From NCBI GenBank assembly GCA_040752595.1, contig JBFMGX010000004.1, positions 429,346-493,345 on the forward strand: a DNA stretch of 64,000 nucleotides, read 5' to 3'. A model generated the notes under the pieces. The model was not told the DNA's origin. It saw only the letters and a list, made by a program, of their open reading frames with translations, and ran no database searches. The stretch is from Candidatus Zixiibacteriota bacterium. GTDB lineage: Bacteria > Zixibacteria > MSB-5A5 > WJJR01. Positions 45,008-53,867 of this stretch are shown here, in pieces. The translations under genes were made by a program, and so were the position numbers. Positions within the stretch are counted from its first letter, which is position 1, and each line of letters begins with the position of its first letter.

Positions 45008-45277
45008 TTACTTGCGCAGGTTGAGATTGTCCAACAACTGCCGGTAGGCGGCGATGTCGCTCCGGCGCAGGTAGTTCAGCAGCCGGCGACGTTTCCCCAC
45101 CATCTTCAGCAATCCCCGACGGGACGAGAAGTCCTTCGGGTTCTTCTCCAAATGCTCAGTCAGCCCGGCGATATGCGACGACAACAAGGCCACCTGCACC
45201 TCCGGTGAACCGGTGTCGGTGTCATGCAGCCGGTACGCCGCCACGATCGCCTGGGTCTTCTGTGTGTCAGCCTGCAC
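45008..45277 (-). CDS. rpsO: 30S ribosomal protein S15
   Basis: 89 residues with the family hallmarks: [54 protein letters not shown] and a terminal [15 protein letters not shown] start with AAGGAG upstream. Binds 16S rRNA and nucleates platform assembly. Directly upstream of pnp on the same strand. Confidence 0.98.
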   Translation of the reverse strand: MQADTQKTQAIVAAYRLHDTDTGSPEVQVALLSSHIAGLTEHLEKNPKDFSSRRGLLKMVGKRRRLLNYLRRSDIAAYRQLLDNLNLRK

Positions 45278-45329
45278 TGGCTTTGGTTCTCCTTTCAGGT
45301 AACGCAGGAGCCCTGTGCTCCCGCGATCT

Positions 45330-45356
45330 GTCAGGTGCGCGGGGCACCTGACCTAC
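45330..45356. repeat. GTCAGGTGC palindrome at the ribF stop codon
   Basis: GTCAGGTGC-GCGGG-GCACCTGAC followed by CTAC, whose CTA is the ribF stop on the - strand. Same GTAGG/CCTAC end structure as the other stop-codon elements. Confidence 0.75.
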
Positions 45357-46339
45357 GATTTGTGTCTATTGGCCCACGCACGAACCGTGCGTTCATCCTC
45401 GCTCAATTGCTGCCGCAAGTCCTCCGAGCCGGCGAAGCGGACATCGGGGCGGATGAACTCCGCCAGCCAGATCATCTCCACGTCCTGCGGCGTGCGCTCG
45501 TCTTCGTCCCCTTCCAGCACGTGAACCTCAAGGCGCACCGTTTGTTCCGCGAAGGTTGGGGCAACGCCATAGTACGCCATTGCCGGACGGGGTATTGGCC
45601 GCCCGGTCCAGCCGGCATATATGCCGACCGGGGGAGCCAATTTAACATCAGATAGGGCAAGATTCCAAGTAGGATATCCCAGTTGTTTGCCGCGGCCAGC
45701 CCCGGCCCTGACAGGTCCACTGGCGGGATACGGGTGGCCCAACAGGCGTACCGCCCGGTCGAAATCCCCCGCTTCCAGGCATCGCCGAATCACGCTGGAG
45801 CTGACCGCTTCGCCCGCCCGGTCGCTGGGCACCATGCCTACAACCTCCACGGGACAGCCGCGTTCCCGCCCCCAAGCGCGCAAGAACTCCGCATTCCCCT
45901 GGCGATCGTGCCCGAAGCCGAAGTCGGCACCGACGACGACGGCGGCGGCCTGAAGGTATCGGGCCAGCACCGTGTCCGCGAAGTCCCGCGCCGTGGTTTG
46001 GGCCAACTGATGGTCAAAACGCAGCATGATGACGCAGTCAGTGCCATAGGCGGCGAACAGGGCCACTCTCTCATCGGGTTCCGTCAGCAGGTGCGGGGCA
46101 CGTTCGGGGTGGACGATGGTCTTGGGATGGGGATGGAAACTGAGCGCCACCATCGGGAGATGCATCTCATCCGCCAACGCTCTCCCGCGTCGCAGAATCG
46201 CCTGATGACCGAGGTGGACGCCATCAAATGTCCCAACGCAGGTGACTGTTGTGTCCTGCAGATGCGCCGCCGCATCTGCCCCATTATCGAAACACGGCAA
46301 TGGGTGCCCAAGTCGAGGTGGTGGCAGCAGAGGGTTCAT
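45353..46339 (-). CDS. ribF: Bifunctional riboflavin kinase / FAD synthetase
   Basis: 328 residues. N-terminal FMN adenylyltransferase domain with the nucleotidyl-transferase motif VGTFDGVHLGHQ (35-46) and SFHPHPKTIVHP, then SSSVIRRCLEAGDFDRA; C-terminal flavokinase domain with GRGKQLGYPTWNLAL and PPVGIYAGW...YYGVAPTF. Makes FMN and FAD. The ATG overlaps the truB stop (ATGA). The position after truB is the usual one in this superoperon. Confidence 0.96.
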   Translation of the reverse strand: MNPLLPPPRLGHPLPCFDNGADAAAHLQDTTVTCVGTFDGVHLGHQAILRRGRALADEMHLPMVALSFHPHPKTIVHPERAPHLLTEPDERVALFAAYGTDCVIMLRFDHQLAQTTARDFADTVLARYLQAAAVVVGADFGFGHDRQGNAEFLRAWGRERGCPVEVVGMVPSDRAGEAVSSSVIRRCLEAGDFDRAVRLLGHPYPASGPVRAGAGRGKQLGYPTWNLALSDVKLAPPVGIYAGWTGRPIPRPAMAYYGVAPTFAEQTVRLEVHVLEGDEDERTPQDVEMIWLAEFIRPDVRFAGSEDLRQQLSEDERTVRAWANRHKS

Positions 46340-47358
46340 GTGATCGACGGGATGAGTACCCTTTTGTAGCGGAACAGCATCGCTCCGGGTTCGAGGGCAT
46401 CGGGCCAGCGGGCACTGTCGAAGAGGGACGATCCCAAGGCGATAATTCGTTCCTCCGAATCACACAAGGCGATCGTGTCGCCGTCCGCGAATCGGCCTTG
46501 GACAGATTCGATGTCCTCCGGGCGGATCCCCTGCCCGTGAGCCACGCGCTTATATCCTGTCGCCGTGACGATTATCTCCGGCAGATCAAGAAACTCTTCA
46601 ACTGGACGCGGCTGCGGCAGAGTCTGTCCTTCTATGGCAAGTCTCTCGATCGTCTCCAGCGTGAAGGCCCCGCGCACATGGCAGTGGCCAATCTCCTCCC
46701 GACGCAGTGCCGTCAGATAACCGCCGCACCCGGCCTTCTCACCCACTGCCGCTGCCAGTGAACGGACATACGTTCCGGCCGAGCATCGCACCCGGACTTG
46801 CACGTCGGGGGCGACATACGAGAGCAGTTGCAGACTGTAGACATTGATCATTCGTGTCGCCGATGGAACCGCCTCTCCCCTGCGGGCAAGTTCATAGCGG
46901 CGACGTCCTCCTGATCGAACAGCAGCATATGACGGTATCGTCAATGAGATCGGGCCGACGAAGCCCAAGAGCAGACTCTCAAGCCGCTGCAAGTCGGGCA
47001 GGACCGCATCAGCGACGGGCGTAATGTCTCCGTCGGCGTCGCCGGTGTCGGAGACGGCGCCGAATCGGATCGTGGCCGCGTATGTCTTCGGCTGCGCCGA
47101 GATGTAGGCGGCAACGCGCGTGGCGCTCCCCAGGGTAATCAACAGCAGCCCGGATGCCGCCGGGTCGAGAGTCCCTGTGTGCCCGATGCGCCGGATGCCG
47201 TACAACCGCCGAAGCGCGTCGACGACATCATGGGACGTGATCCCGGACGGTTTGTCGACGGGAAGGACGCCACTGGGCCCGGCTACTTGCTCCTGCTCGG
47301 AGGCACGGATGGCCATGGCCGTTTCGCGCCGTTGCGGTGAGAGGATGGTGAGACTCAC
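46336..47358 (-). CDS. truB: tRNA pseudouridine-55 synthase
   Basis: 340 residues from the GTG that overlaps the nrnA stop (GTGA). The frame stays open upstream without family signal, and ATG 47316 is an alternative. Core begins GPSGVLPVDKPSGITSHDVV; catalytic aspartate in GHTGTLDPAASGLL (Asp65); CSAGTYVRSLAAAVGEKAG and a C-terminal PUA domain (KRVAHGQGIRPEDIES...FADGDTIALCDS...). Isomerises U55 in the T-loop of tRNAs. Translationally coupled on both sides. Confidence 0.95.
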   Translation of the reverse strand: MSLTILSPQRRETAMAIRASEQEQVAGPSGVLPVDKPSGITSHDVVDALRRLYGIRRIGHTGTLDPAASGLLLITLGSATRVAAYISAQPKTYAATIRFGAVSDTGDADGDITPVADAVLPDLQRLESLLLGFVGPISLTIPSYAAVRSGGRRRYELARRGEAVPSATRMINVYSLQLLSYVAPDVQVRVRCSAGTYVRSLAAAVGEKAGCGGYLTALRREEIGHCHVRGAFTLETIERLAIEGQTLPQPRPVEEFLDLPEIIVTATGYKRVAHGQGIRPEDIESVQGRFADGDTIALCDSEERIIALGSSLFDSARWPDALEPGAMLFRYKRVLIPSIT

Positions 47359-48359
47359 GCCTTGCGGTTCCCGACAGCGCGGCGGTTGGACAAGACTGAC
47401 CGGATGGCGTCTTCCAGCGCGTCCGCGGTCGCGCGAACGGGAAGCTCGATCATGCACCCGGCGGCGTTCTTGTGTCCCCCGCCGCCGAAGCGACGGGCCA
47501 ACGCGGCCACGTTCACCGATCCCGGCGAGCGCAGACTGACCTTCGTCCGCCGGGGGCCCAACTCCTTCAGGAGCGCCCCCACCATGACCCCTTTGAGAGA
47601 CAGGGAATGGTCCACCAGTCCCTCGGTCTCCTGCAGGGAAACGCCGTATCGTCGTCGGTCCCGGATGCGCAAGGTGAGCAGACAGATCCGGCCCCCGGCG
47701 CGCAATTCCGCCTGTCCCAACACATGGTGAACGAGCTGGAAGTGCGGCAACGGGAGTTCGAAGTAGATGCGGTCGGTCAACTGGGTGATGTCGGCGCCCA
47801 GACGGAGCAGTGCGGCGGTGTTTTCGAATGTCGCGACGTTCGTGCTGGGGTGATGGAACCGTCCGGTGTCGGTCAGGATGCCGGCGGCCAGCAGTTGGGC
47901 CATGCGCGGTGTGATCCGGGCCCGCCAGTGCTTCAACAGCTCGTACACCAGCTCCGTGCACGACGAACGGGAGGGGTCGACCACGTTGATCGTCCCGAAG
48001 CGGTCGCTGCCCTGATGGTGGTCGATGTTGATGATCGGCAGCCCGGGCGGCAGCAACGGCTCGACTGAGCCAACGCGGTCCAGCGATGAACACTCGAACA
48101 CGATGGCGGCATCCCAATTGCGCCGCGCCCGTGACGATGGCGCACGGATGATCCGTCGCGGATCGAGGCAGCGATAGCGGGCCGGCAGCGGACCGTCATT
48201 GAGCACGTCCGCCCGGCGGCGCCTCTGACGGGTCCAGAACTCATGGAACGCCAGTTGCGAGCCGACCGAGTCGCCATCGGGATCGCGGTGCGATGTGATG
48301 AGAATCCGATCCGCGTTTTGTAGTTGTCGGATGATCCGGGTGGCGGCGGCTTTGTTCAC
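47355..48359 (-). CDS. nrnA: DHH-DHHA1 phosphoesterase (NrnA-type oligoribonuclease)
   Basis: 334 residues; GTG start overlapping the rbfA stop (GTGA). DHH motifs SHRDPDGDSVGSQLA (24-38), FECSSLDRVG (~88), NIDHHQGSD (DHH at 113-115), then GILTDTGRFHHPSTN and the DHHA1 motif RFGGGGHKNAAGCMIE at the end. Hydrolyses short RNAs and/or 3'-phosphoadenosine phosphate. The motif-II acidic residue is a glutamate here (FEC). Gene order rbfA-nrnA-truB is common in several phyla. Confidence 0.94.
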   Translation of the reverse strand: MNKAAATRIIRQLQNADRILITSHRDPDGDSVGSQLAFHEFWTRQRRRRADVLNDGPLPARYRCLDPRRIIRAPSSRARRNWDAAIVFECSSLDRVGSVEPLLPPGLPIINIDHHQGSDRFGTINVVDPSRSSCTELVYELLKHWRARITPRMAQLLAAGILTDTGRFHHPSTNVATFENTAALLRLGADITQLTDRIYFELPLPHFQLVHHVLGQAELRAGGRICLLTLRIRDRRRYGVSLQETEGLVDHSLSLKGVMVGALLKELGPRRTKVSLRSPGSVNVAALARRFGGGGHKNAAGCMIELPVRATADALEDAIRSVLSNRRAVGNRKA

Positions 48360-48721
48360 TGCTGATCGTCCCGGCGTTCGCGCGCGATGCGGTTGAAGAG
48401 TTGCTCCAGTTTCATGCTGTCGTCGAGCGAAGGGTCGAATTCGAACCGCAGGCGCGGCACACGGTACAGCTTGATTTCTCCGGCCACGCGTTTTTGCACA
48501 AAGCCGGCGATCTTGGCCAGGTGCGCCGCGCAGGTCGTGCGCGCCGGTTCGTCGCCGAGAACGGAATATCGAATGGTCGCTTCCGAGTAGTCCCGCGCGA
48601 GGTCGCAGCGCGTGACGGTGACCATGGACAGGTCATAGTCCTTGATCTCGCGGTTCAGCACCTCGGCCACGACCCGCTGGATTTCCTCGGCCACGCGCTG
48701 ATGGCGGTCGGCAGGTTTCAT
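48356..48721 (-). CDS. rbfA: Ribosome-binding factor A
   Basis: 121 residues, KH-like fold: RVAEEIQRVVAEVLNREIKDYDLSMVTVTRCDLARDYSEATIRYSVLG, then LAKIAGFVQKRVAGEIKLYRVPRLRFEFDPSLDDSMKLEQLF. Acts in 16S rRNA 5' end maturation and cold adaptation. It lies downstream of infB as usual, but the gap to the DUF503 gene is enlarged by a repeat. Confidence 0.95.
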   Translation of the reverse strand: MKPADRHQRVAEEIQRVVAEVLNREIKDYDLSMVTVTRCDLARDYSEATIRYSVLGDEPARTTCAAHLAKIAGFVQKRVAGEIKLYRVPRLRFEFDPSLDDSMKLEQLFNRIARERRDDQQ

Positions 48722-48741
48722 GTTGTCAGCGCCTCACGAGC

Positions 48742-48793
48742 ACCCTCACTCGATCCGCCGTAGGCGGATCGACCTCTCCCTCCGGGAAAGGGC
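48742..48793. repeat. CTCACTCGATCCGCC...GGATCGACCTCTCCC element inside the superoperon
   Basis: Contains CGATCCGCCGTAGGCGGATCG and ACCTCTCCCTCCGGG, the same composition as 61679-61778 and 32131-32203. It lies between the DUF503 and rbfA genes. Confidence 0.85.
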
Positions 48794-48856
48794 GGCCTCC
48801 GTCAGCTTGGGCCGAGGCAGGTGCGGGAGTCTCGCACATTTCGAACGACAAACGGC

Positions 48857-49174
48857 TCACACGCTCATCTCACAATCGACCAGGTTCATCTCTCCGGGGC
48901 GATCGGCGTCCTGGACGACGTGGGTCAGTACGCTGTGGAGGTGCGCCCGTTCATTGGCAACCGCGGCGGCTTCGATGACGGCCCGCTGCCATTCGTCCTG
49001 AGCGTCGATTTCGGCGATCGCGACGCCGTAACTCCGTCTTGTTCCCTCCAAGAAACGTCGAAGGATGCCGCGCTTTTCCTTCAGACTGCGGCACCCCGGC
49101 AATCGCAGGACCATTCGCACGCTGCCGATCACGGGCCGCTCCGAGAGTGTCTGCCCCCGGTGCGGCGTCCGCAT
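48857..49174 (-). CDS. DUF503 family protein
   Basis: 105 residues. Conserved core MVLRLPGCRSLKEKRGILRRFLEGTRRSYGVAIAEIDAQDEWQRAVIEAAAVA. The family is a small ferredoxin-like protein found beside infB/rbfA in many genomes, with no proven role; a link to ribosome assembly is suggested only by this constant position. The ATG lies six bases after the infB stop. Confidence 0.88.
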   Translation of the reverse strand: MRTPHRGQTLSERPVIGSVRMVLRLPGCRSLKEKRGILRRFLEGTRRSYGVAIAEIDAQDEWQRAVIEAAAVANERAHLHSVLTHVVQDADRPGEMNLVDCEMSV

Positions 49175-49180
49175 CCCCGC

Positions 49181-51757
49181 TTACGCCAGCTTGCGCTCAT
49201 GCTCCGTGACACGGTAGAGCTCGAAGACATCGCCAACCTTGATATCGTTGTAGTTCTCGATTTTGATGCCGCACTCCAGTCCCGCGCCCACTTCCTTGAC
49301 GTCATCGCTGAAGCGGCGAACCGTCTGCAGCACGCCCGTGTACACGGTGATGCCGTCACGCACGACGCGCAACTGATCGCGGGGACGCGCCACGCCCTCG
49401 GTCACTTCACACCCGGCGACGACGCCGACCTTGGAGATCTTGAAGGTATTCTTGACCTTCGCTTCGCCGGTCCGCTCTTCGACCACGACCGGTGAGAGCA
49501 TTCCTTCGAGCGCCGAGCGGATGTCGGCCTCCGCCTCATAGATGATGTCATAGAAGCGGATGTCGACACCTTCGCGTCCCGCCAGTTCCCGGGCGCGGGC
49601 GTCAGGGCGCACGTGGAAACCGATCACCACCGCATCCGAGGCCGCCGCGAGGAGCACGTCGGACTCGCTGATCGCCCCCACGCCGCGGTGGATGACATTG
49701 ACTTGAATCTCCTCGGACTTGATCTTCGCGAGCGTGTCGGCCAACACCTCCACGGAGCCGTCGACGTCGCCCTTGATGATGACCTTCAGGTCTTTGACCG
49801 CGCCTTCCTTGATGCGGTCATAGAGAGTGGACAGACTCGCCTTGGCCAGCCGGTGGTACGATTGCTCGCGTCGCACCCGCTCGCGCATCTGCGAGATCTG
49901 ACGGGCTTGTTGCTCCTCGACACAGACGGCGAATGTGTCCCCCGCCTGCGGCACTGCGGTGGAACCGGTCACCTGAACCGGCGACGACGGTCCGGCCATC
50001 ATCACCGGACGGCCGCGCTCGTCGACCATGTTGCGAACCCGCCCGTGATGCGGGCCGGTGATGAAGAAGTCGCCCACGTGCAGGGTCCCGTTCTGGACGA
50101 GGATCGTGGCGACCGGTCCGCGACCCTTGTCGAGCTCGGCCTCGATGACGACGCCACGCGCACGTCGTTCGGGCTGCCCTTTCAACTCGAGCAACTCTGC
50201 CTGCAGGAGGACCATCTCCAACAGTCGATCGACTCCCGTACCCGTGCGCGCCGAGACGGGCACGACGATCGTCGAGCCGCCCCACTCCTCGGGGATCAGG
50301 CCGCGATCCGCCAATTGGCTCTTGACGCGTTCCGGGTCGGCGCCGGGCAGGTCCATCTTGTTGACGGCGACGACGATCGGGACACCGGCGGCCTGAGCGT
50401 GGTCGATGGCCTCGATGGTCTGTGGCATCACGGCATCATCCACGGCGACGACGAGAATGACGATGTCGGTCGCTTGCGCACCACGCGCCCGCATGGCCGT
50501 GAACGCCTCGTGGCCGGGTGTGTCCAAAAACGTCAAACGGCCGCGCGGCGTCTCCACGGAATAGGCGCCGATATGTTGGGTGATGCCGCCCTTCTCCCCC
50601 GCCACGACATTGGAGGTCCGGATGAAGTCGAGCAGGGACGTCTTGCCGTGGTCGACGTGCCCCATAATCGTGACCACCGGCGGACGCGGCACCGTGGGAC
50701 GCTCATCCTCAACGTCCTCGGCGAGGGTCTCCTCGCCGATTTCCTCGACCTGCTTGATACTGTAGTCAAATTCCAGGGCGACCGTTTCAATGGTATCGAG
50801 ATCGAGGCGTTGGTTCATGGTGGCCAGCATCCCCAGTTCGAGGCACTTGGCCACGACTTCGGTGGGACTGACACTCATCTTCTGTGCGAGTTCAGCCACC
50901 GACATGAACTCATTGACCTCGATGGTCCGAGTCGGTTCGACGAAGTCCGTTCCCCCCTCGTCGCGGTGTTGACGCTTGCGCGTCTTGGCGCGTGTGCCGA
51001 GCTCGGCAATCGTCCGGCGGAAGCTGGCGGCGACTTCCTGTTGATCGACCCGCGAACCCCTCTTCTTGGGTCCGCGACGGCGCCGACGCCTGGCGGCATC
51101 GGCCCCGGAGATCGCGGGCCCGCGACCGGGTGCGGGACCACTCCTTGCTGATGCCGGGACTACGGCTCCCGCCGGTCTTCCCGCAATGGCGGCAGCACCG
51201 GGTCGTGGTCGCGGCCGGGCTCCCGGTAGGACTACAGGCGGGACGAAGGACTGTCGAGGCGCTGCTGCCGGCGGAGTCACTTTCTTGGGACGCGGAGCGG
51301 CTGGGCTCGGAGTCGGAGGCGGTGGCGCTGTCGGCTTGGGCGGTGCCGGCTTGACTCTTGCGGCGGCCGCTGCCGCTGCTGCCTTCGCAGCTGCCTCAGC
51401 GGCCGCTTTGGCTGCGGCCGCGGCCGCGGCCTTGGCGTCCGCTTCCGCCGCCTCGCGGACTCGACGCTCTTCCTCTTCCTTTTGTGCCTTCTCGGCAGCG
51501 GCTTTTTGGGCCTCCAGTTCCGCGGACTCACGCGCCTTGGCCTTGCGCTCCCGCGTCTTGCGTTCGCGCAGAGCGATCTCGGCTTTCAACGCGTCCTTTT
51601 GCTTCGCAAACTCGGACTCAATGGCCTCCAAGAGTTCATCGGAAGCGACGCTCATGTGGCTGCGCACGTCGAAGCCGAGGCGATTGACCATCGCCATCAG
51701 GGCGTCGCTGGACAAATTGTGATCCCGTGCGACCTCGTAGAGCCGTTTGCTCGCCAT
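49181..51757 (-). CDS. infB: Translation initiation factor IF-2
   Basis: 858 residues. Begins with the IF2_N helical motif ([25 protein letters not shown]), then a long low-complexity Glu/Lys/Ala/Pro region (~60-200) rich in alanine, a second IF2_N module, and the G domain with Walker [16 protein letters not shown] (~365-380), G3 [10 protein letters not shown] and G4 VNKMD. The barrel domains follow, ending in [18 protein letters not shown]. Delivers fMet-tRNA to the 30S subunit. Low-complexity DNA in the linker makes assembly of this region error-prone. Confidence 0.98.
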   Translation of the reverse strand: MASKRLYEVARDHNLSSDALMAMVNRLGFDVRSHMSVASDELLEAIESEFAKQKDALKAEIALRERKTRERKAKARESAELEAQKAAAEKAQKEEEERRVREAAEADAKAAAAAAAKAAAEAAAKAAAAAAAARVKPAPPKPTAPPPPTPSPAAPRPKKVTPPAAAPRQSFVPPVVLPGARPRPRPGAAAIAGRPAGAVVPASARSGPAPGRGPAISGADAARRRRRRGPKKRGSRVDQQEVAASFRRTIAELGTRAKTRKRQHRDEGGTDFVEPTRTIEVNEFMSVAELAQKMSVSPTEVVAKCLELGMLATMNQRLDLDTIETVALEFDYSIKQVEEIGEETLAEDVEDERPTVPRPPVVTIMGHVDHGKTSLLDFIRTSNVVAGEKGGITQHIGAYSVETPRGRLTFLDTPGHEAFTAMRARGAQATDIVILVVAVDDAVMPQTIEAIDHAQAAGVPIVVAVNKMDLPGADPERVKSQLADRGLIPEEWGGSTIVVPVSARTGTGVDRLLEMVLLQAELLELKGQPERRARGVVIEAELDKGRGPVATILVQNGTLHVGDFFITGPHHGRVRNMVDERGRPVMMAGPSSPVQVTGSTAVPQAGDTFAVCVEEQQARQISQMRERVRREQSYHRLAKASLSTLYDRIKEGAVKDLKVIIKGDVDGSVEVLADTLAKIKSEEIQVNVIHRGVGAISESDVLLAAASDAVVIGFHVRPDARARELAGREGVDIRFYDIIYEAEADIRSALEGMLSPVVVEERTGEAKVKNTFKISKVGVVAGCEVTEGVARPRDQLRVVRDGITVYTGVLQTVRRFSDDVKEVGAGLECGIKIENYNDIKVGDVFELYRVTEHERKLA

Positions 51758-51819
51758 GCGCGTTCCGATTCCTATCGAGTCCAGTACCGGATTTCTTTCC
51801 GGTCAATCGGGTTTGAGGC

Positions 51820-53226
51820 CTATCGTCCGCCTTTGGGCTTGCCTGCCTCGTCCTCGTCGGTCTCCTCCCCTTCGTCCTCTTCTTCGGGAGGATCCGCACC
51901 CAACGTTTCATGGAACAACTCATCGCCCCGGCTGGGACGCCGCGACGGTGTCGGCACGGAAATCGTGTAACCGACCTGCTGCGCCACGAATTCCTGCGCC
52001 CCCTCCACCAGTTTGGCGGCGGTCTTGGGGCCGATTCCCTCCACGGTCAGCAGGTCCTCGGGGGTCTTTGTCGCCAATGTCTCGATCGAGTCGATCCCGC
52101 TGGCTTCCAGGCGTCCCTTCGTGACCTCACCGATACCCGGCAGTTCCTCCAACGAGGTGACCGTGTCGAGGGCGCGGGAGCGCTGCGCCAGGTACTGCGA
52201 TTCGGAGCGGATCGTGATCTTCCATCCGGTCAGTTTGGCCGCCAAGCGGGCGTTCTGCCCGTTGCGTCCGATTGCCAGCGACAGTTTCTCATCGTCGACG
52301 ATCACCGTCATCTCCTTGGCATCGGGCGCCGTCTTGACCTGCACGACGCGGGCCGGGGCCAGAGCGCGGGCGACGAAGACCTCGGGATCGGAATCCCATT
52401 GCACGATGTCGATCCGTTCATTGGCCAATTCGCGGACGATCGATTGCACACGTACGCCCTTGACGCCGACGCAGGCGCCGACCGGATCGACGCGGTCATC
52501 GATGGAGATGACCGCCACCTTGGAGCGCTCGCCGGGCTCACGCGCCACGGCGCGAATCTCGACGATCTTTTCGAAGATCTCCGGGACCTCCAGCTCGAAG
52601 AGCCGGATCAAGAGCCCCGGGTGCGCACGCGACAACACGATTTGCGGCCCCTTCATGTTGGGCTGCACATCGGCGATATAGGCGCGAATCCGATCCCCCT
52701 GGCGGAAGCGTTCGCGGGGAATCTGCTCCTTATGGGGCACCACGGCCTCGGCGCCGGACAGATTGCAGATGATCGTCCCCTTGTCGATGTGCTGCACGAT
52801 GCCGGTGACCACCTCGCCGACGCGGTCCTTGTACTCGGCGTAAACCTGCTCGCGCTCGCGCTCACGGATGCGCTGGACGAGAATCTGCTTGGTGGCGGCG
52901 ATGGCATTGCGCCCGAACTCCTCGAAGGGGAGCTCGATTTCCATCTCGTCGCCGATCTCCGTTTCCTCGTCGATCTCCTGCGCGTCGACCAGGGAAATCT
53001 CGTGCTGGTTGTCCTGGACGAAGGCGACGACGGTCTTGATGGCGACCATGTAGATTTCGCCCTCGCGGCGGTCGATGTGGACGCGGATGTTGTCGGCGTC
53101 GCCAAACTTCTTCTTGGCCGCCATCATCAGCCCTTCCTTGATCGTCTCGAGCACGTACTCCTGATCAAGGTTCTTGGACTTGGTGATCTGGTGGACCACC
53201 TCCATGACATCAAAATCAATCGGCAT
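51820..53226 (-). CDS. nusA: Transcription termination/antitermination factor NusA
   Basis: 468 residues. N-terminal RNA-polymerase-binding domain (VETIKEGLMMAAKKKFGDADNIRVHI), an S1 domain (~130-200), two KH domains (DRVDPVGACVGVKGVRVQSIVREL, KLSLAIGRNGQNARLAAKLTGW), then two HhH motifs (LPGIGEVTKGRLEASGI, VEGIGPKTAAKLVEGA) and a highly acidic tail (EEEDEGEETDEDE). Pauses and terminates RNA polymerase. First large gene after rimP in the superoperon. Confidence 0.98.
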   Translation of the reverse strand: MPIDFDVMEVVHQITKSKNLDQEYVLETIKEGLMMAAKKKFGDADNIRVHIDRREGEIYMVAIKTVVAFVQDNQHEISLVDAQEIDEETEIGDEMEIELPFEEFGRNAIAATKQILVQRIREREREQVYAEYKDRVGEVVTGIVQHIDKGTIICNLSGAEAVVPHKEQIPRERFRQGDRIRAYIADVQPNMKGPQIVLSRAHPGLLIRLFELEVPEIFEKIVEIRAVAREPGERSKVAVISIDDRVDPVGACVGVKGVRVQSIVRELANERIDIVQWDSDPEVFVARALAPARVVQVKTAPDAKEMTVIVDDEKLSLAIGRNGQNARLAAKLTGWKITIRSESQYLAQRSRALDTVTSLEELPGIGEVTKGRLEASGIDSIETLATKTPEDLLTVEGIGPKTAAKLVEGAQEFVAQQVGYTISVPTPSRRPSRGDELFHETLGADPPEEEDEGEETDEDEAGKPKGGR

Positions 53227-53274
53227 TGTCGTCCTTCGTCCGTCCCGCCGCCGGTGCGGCGTTCTCGCCCGGTG

Positions 53275-53730
53275 TCAGATCACCAGCTTTCCCTCTACCA
53301 CGTGGTCCCACGCGTAGTCCCTGCCGCCGACGGTCACGCCGGACTCATCAACAGCGTCGATCGTTCCAGTCGCCGTACGGCGTTTTCCCTCCGGATCGGT
53401 GTACCGCAGAGCCACTTCCTGTCCCGCCTTGCGACGGAAATCCGCCTCAGTGCGCAGGGGCCGATCCAGCCCCGGCGATGAGACTTCCAAGGTGTACCGC
53501 CCCGGCACGAAATCGGCAGCATCCAGATCGGCCGACAGCCGTCGCGACACGGCGGTGCAGTCGTCGATAGTCACGCCCCCGGCCTTGTCGACAAGGAGGC
53601 GTATCGTCTGGTGACGTCCGGGGTGGTACATCAGCTCAACCAACTCCACACCGTATCGGCCCAGCACCGGCAAGACGAGCGCTTCCAGACGCGCCACAAG
53701 AGAATGCTCCGCCTGACCGGTCAACACCAT
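53275..53730 (-). CDS. rimP: Ribosome maturation factor RimP
   Basis: 151 residues starting at the ATG that has GGAGGGA directly upstream. A GTG at 53787 would give 170 residues but lies almost on top of the transcription start. Two-domain RimP layout: VLGRYGVELVELMYHPGRHQTIRLLVDKAGGVTIDDCTAVSRRL, YTLEVSSPGLDRPLRTEADF, then an SH3-like C-terminal domain. Needed for 30S assembly. First gene of the transcription unit. Confidence 0.95.
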   Translation of the reverse strand: MVLTGQAEHSLVARLEALVLPVLGRYGVELVELMYHPGRHQTIRLLVDKAGGVTIDDCTAVSRRLSADLDAADFVPGRYTLEVSSPGLDRPLRTEADFRRKAGQEVALRYTDPEGKRRTATGTIDAVDESGVTVGGRDYAWDHVVEGKLVI

Positions 53731-53799
53731 TCCCTCCGGTGGGACCCGCTCCCTTTCGTCCACCTCGCTGTCGTCCGGGATCCGCACCGCAAACCGCTT

Positions 53800-53828
53800 A
53801 GTATATATTCGCTTAACCCGTCGCGCAA
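53800..53828 (-). promoter_or_regulatory. Sigma-70-like promoter for the rimP superoperon
   Basis: On the - strand TTGCGC (53828-53823) and TATACT (53805-53800) are separated by exactly 17 bases. A start near 53793 would leave a leader of ~63 bases before the rimP ATG. It lies in the gap after proS, so rimP and downstream genes can be expressed independently of proS. Confidence 0.6.
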
Positions 53829-53867
53829 GGGGAAAACTGGCGCTTTAGCCCCTCCTCCATTCCCATC

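Noticed and set aside
49613-51151. 512-codon open frame on + strand
   Set aside because: Antisense to infB; repetitive His/Arg/Asp content, no motif.
51910-53481. 523-codon open frame on + strand
   Set aside because: Antisense to nusA and rimP, both certain.
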